This document shows, one piece after another, positions 62,788 through 64,000 of a stretch of 64,000 nucleotides of DNA; position 1 is the first letter of the stretch; every line of letters begins with the position of its first letter. The notes below the pieces were generated by a model. That model did not search any database, was not told the origin of the DNA, and saw only the letters and a program-made list of their open reading frames with translations. This DNA comes from JACMLD01 sp047602295 (lineage in GTDB: Bacteria > Bacteroidota > Bacteroidia > Chitinophagales > Chitinophagaceae). The stretch covers positions 3,534,001 through 3,598,000 of the forward strand of contig JASGHP010000001.1 of NCBI GenBank assembly GCA_047602295.1, read 5' to 3'. Made by a program: the position numbers and the translations under genes.

Positions 62788-62857
62788 TACAGTCTTCCTG
62801 ATTGGCATGCGCAAGAACTCCATCTCACAAAAGCCGGTCTGCATCCTTGCACCAGGG
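62788..62857 (+). repeat. RepA copy 5
   Basis: ATACAGTCTTCCTGATTGGC, then ATGCGCAAGAACTCCATCTC and GGTCTGCATCCTTGCACCAG. The most diverged copy, next to the tRNA terminator. Marks the right end of the array. Confidence 0.82.
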
Positions 62858-62918
62858 TAGGGGCCAGTGCTGAAAAGTGTATATAAATGAAAAGGAAAGA
62901 GGCAAGCCTTAAAATGAC

Positions 62919-62944
62919 AAAACCTCACATTACTGTGAGGTTTT
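62919..62944 (-). terminator. Terminator of the tRNA gene
   Basis: Perfect stem AAAACCTCAC/GTGAGGTTTT, 6-base loop, with T-run on the minus strand 3' side. It directly follows the tRNA (three bases). Confidence 0.9.
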
Positions 62945-62946
62945 AG

Positions 62947-63021
62947 TGGGAGTTGACGGGGTCGAACCGCCGACCCTCTGCTTGTAAGGCAGATGCTCTA
63001 AACCAACTGAGCTAAACTCCC
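62947..63021 (-). tRNA. tRNA-Val (anticodon TAC)
   Basis: 75 bases on the minus strand. Acceptor GGGAGTT/AACTCCC, D-stem GCTC/GAGC, anticodon stem TCTGC/GCAGA with loop CTTACAA (anticodon TAC), T-loop TTCGACC with stem GGCGG/CCGTC (one G-T pair). CCA is not encoded. A GTA codon reader. It bounds the accessory array on its left. Confidence 0.96.
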
Positions 63022-63134
63022 GTTTTATTGGGAGTGCAAAGATAAGGGCTGGCAGTTTACTCCCAAATTTTTTTGCAAATAATTTTCAGTTTATTTTGAT
63101 TGCCTGTGTTTTAGCTGAGCGTTTGCCCGTGTTT

Positions 63135-64000
63135 TTACATATCCAGCTCTATCAATACAGAAGTGCCTTTGCCGGGTTGAGATTGCACATCCAGCGTTGC
63201 ACGCAAAAGCTTTACACGGCTTTTTATATTCGTCCAGCCTATTCCCTGCGAGCTGTTTAACACAGCCGTATCAAATCCTTTACCGTCATCTTCCACCGCA
63301 ATGGTTACATGCGATTCGTTTTTTGATAATTGTATGATGGCATTTTTAGCACCTGCATGCTTAATGGTGTTATTGACAAGTTCCTGTACTATACGGAAAA
63401 TATTTACCGACAATGTCTGGTTAAAATCTGTTTCCTGTATGCCTATTGACTGATAAGATATTTGCAAAACACCGGTTTCATTTATGCCTTCACAAAAATC
63501 TTTTAGTGCGGTATCCAGCCCAAATTTTACCAGCGCTTCCGGCATCATATTATGCGCCACCCGTCTCATTTCCCTGATGGAGCTATCCAGCATGTCTATG
63601 CTGCGTTCAAAAGAATGATTATTGTCTGCCGTCATCACCAAATTGCTGCGCATAGAATGAAAAGAATGCTTTATGCCGCTTAGCATACCGCCAAGCCCAT
63701 CATGCAAATCTTTGGCAAGCCTTGCACGTTCCTGTTCTTCACCTTTTAGTACGGCTTCCGTTGCAGTAAGTTGTTGCTGTGTTTCCAATTCTGCAATGCG
63801 TTGCTGTTGCAGTTTTTGAGCATGCCGGTAATTCAGGTACAATAAAATTATAATCAGCAGCAAAGCAACGGTGCCGCCAATTAAAAGATAGTTCAGTGTA
63901 TTTTTTTGCTTGATGACGGCCTGCTGCAGTTTAATCTGCTCGTTCTTTTTTTCAGTTTCATATTTTGTCTCCAGCTCTGTGGTGTTGTGAAGTATCTGCT
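63135..64000 (-). CDS. Sensor histidine kinase (NarL/DegS type), 5' end outside window
   Basis: The frame is open from base 64000 leftward and ends at 63135. A membrane helix (LLIGGTVALLLIIILLYL) follows a Lys/Glu/Gln-rich coiled stretch, preceded outside the window probably by TPR repeats. Then a HisKA_3 domain with RARLAKDLHDGLGGMLSGIKHSF (phospho-His), an N-box NNTIKHAGAKNAII, and a HATPase_c end with DDGKGFD and GIGWTNIKSRVKLL. Cytosolic two-component kinase whose LuxR-type partner is likely further out. It ends 114 bases from the tRNA gene. Confidence 0.92.
   Translation of the reverse strand, partial: QILHNTTELETKYETEKKNEQIKLQQAVIKQKNTLNYLLIGGTVALLLIIILLYLNYRHAQKLQQQRIAELETQQQLTATEAVLKGEEQERARLAKDLHDGLGGMLSGIKHSFHSMRSNLVMTADNNHSFERSIDMLDSSIREMRRVAHNMMPEALVKFGLDTALKDFCEGINETGVLQISYQSIGIQETDFNQTLSVNIFRIVQELVNNTIKHAGAKNAIIQLSKNESHVTIAVEDDGKGFDTAVLNSSQGIGWTNIKSRVKLLRATLDVQSQPGKGTSVLIELDM

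Noticed and set aside
54800..62857. RepA/RepB as classical integron attC sites
   Set aside because: The layout fits, but the GTTRRRY/RYYYAAC core sites and an integrase are not seen; I keep the cassette idea without the integron label.

Overview
The window looks like a chromosome segment of a Bacteroidota bacterium, most likely family Chitinophagaceae. The signs are Bacteroidota-type -7 boxes (TAnnTTTG) upstream of many genes, many SusD-era style secreted and lipoprotein orphans with QA/CxK-type signal peptides, family-typical proteins (DUF2851, DUF1080, YpdA, Uma2, KdsC-UbiA-Maf cluster), and dense families of short intergenic repeats. No ribosomal operon, IS transposase, phage or CRISPR array was seen. 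Species cannot be told from the sequence alone.

Layout. 0-3.2 kb: end of an OmpR-type response regulator, its histidine kinase and a DegP/HtrA periplasmic protease (envelope stress). 3.2-9.7 kb: a FadR/GntR regulator with its own operator, an MFS exporter, a GH78 rhamnosidase and a DUF1080 hydrolase. 9.9-17.2 kb: outer-membrane barrels, an RNA methyltransferase fused to a GNAT domain, an SDR, and a fibronectin-like protein behind a 21-bp tandem array. 17.5-26.4 kb: a frameshifted GH106 rhamnosidase, an APS kinase/sulfotransferase pair, and DUF1080, ThuA and Gfo/Idh/MocA proteins that fit 3-keto-glycoside catabolism. 26.5-53.3 kb: mostly housekeeping and metabolism (thiolase, FBPase, YpdA, KdsC-UbiA-Maf, histidine ammonia-lyase, GMC oxidoreductase, an ABC permease operon, Aat and ClpS of the N-degron pathway) plus twin Uma2 proteins. 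53.4-54.8 kb: a second fibronectin-like gene behind a second 21-bp array. 54.8-62.9 kb: an accessory array of ten small, mostly secreted or membrane orphan genes, all on the + strand, in which every unit ends with one of two hairpin repeat families (RepA, RepB); it stops at a tRNA-Val gene. 63.1-64 kb: a second sensor kinase, cut by the window end.

Three structures stand out. (1) The 54.8-62.9 kb array resembles a gene-cassette array, but without integron attC core sites; RepA and RepB share an 11-base core in opposite orientation. (2) More than a dozen genes have a low-complexity tract of a short repeated word that starts at, or within a few bases of, the stop codon; several spacers carry matching inverted tracts at both ends, giving long hairpins. 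(3) Two unlinked loci pair a 21-bp tandem array with a downstream paralogous fibronectin-like gene. These are read by eye; statistical support needs whole-genome searches.
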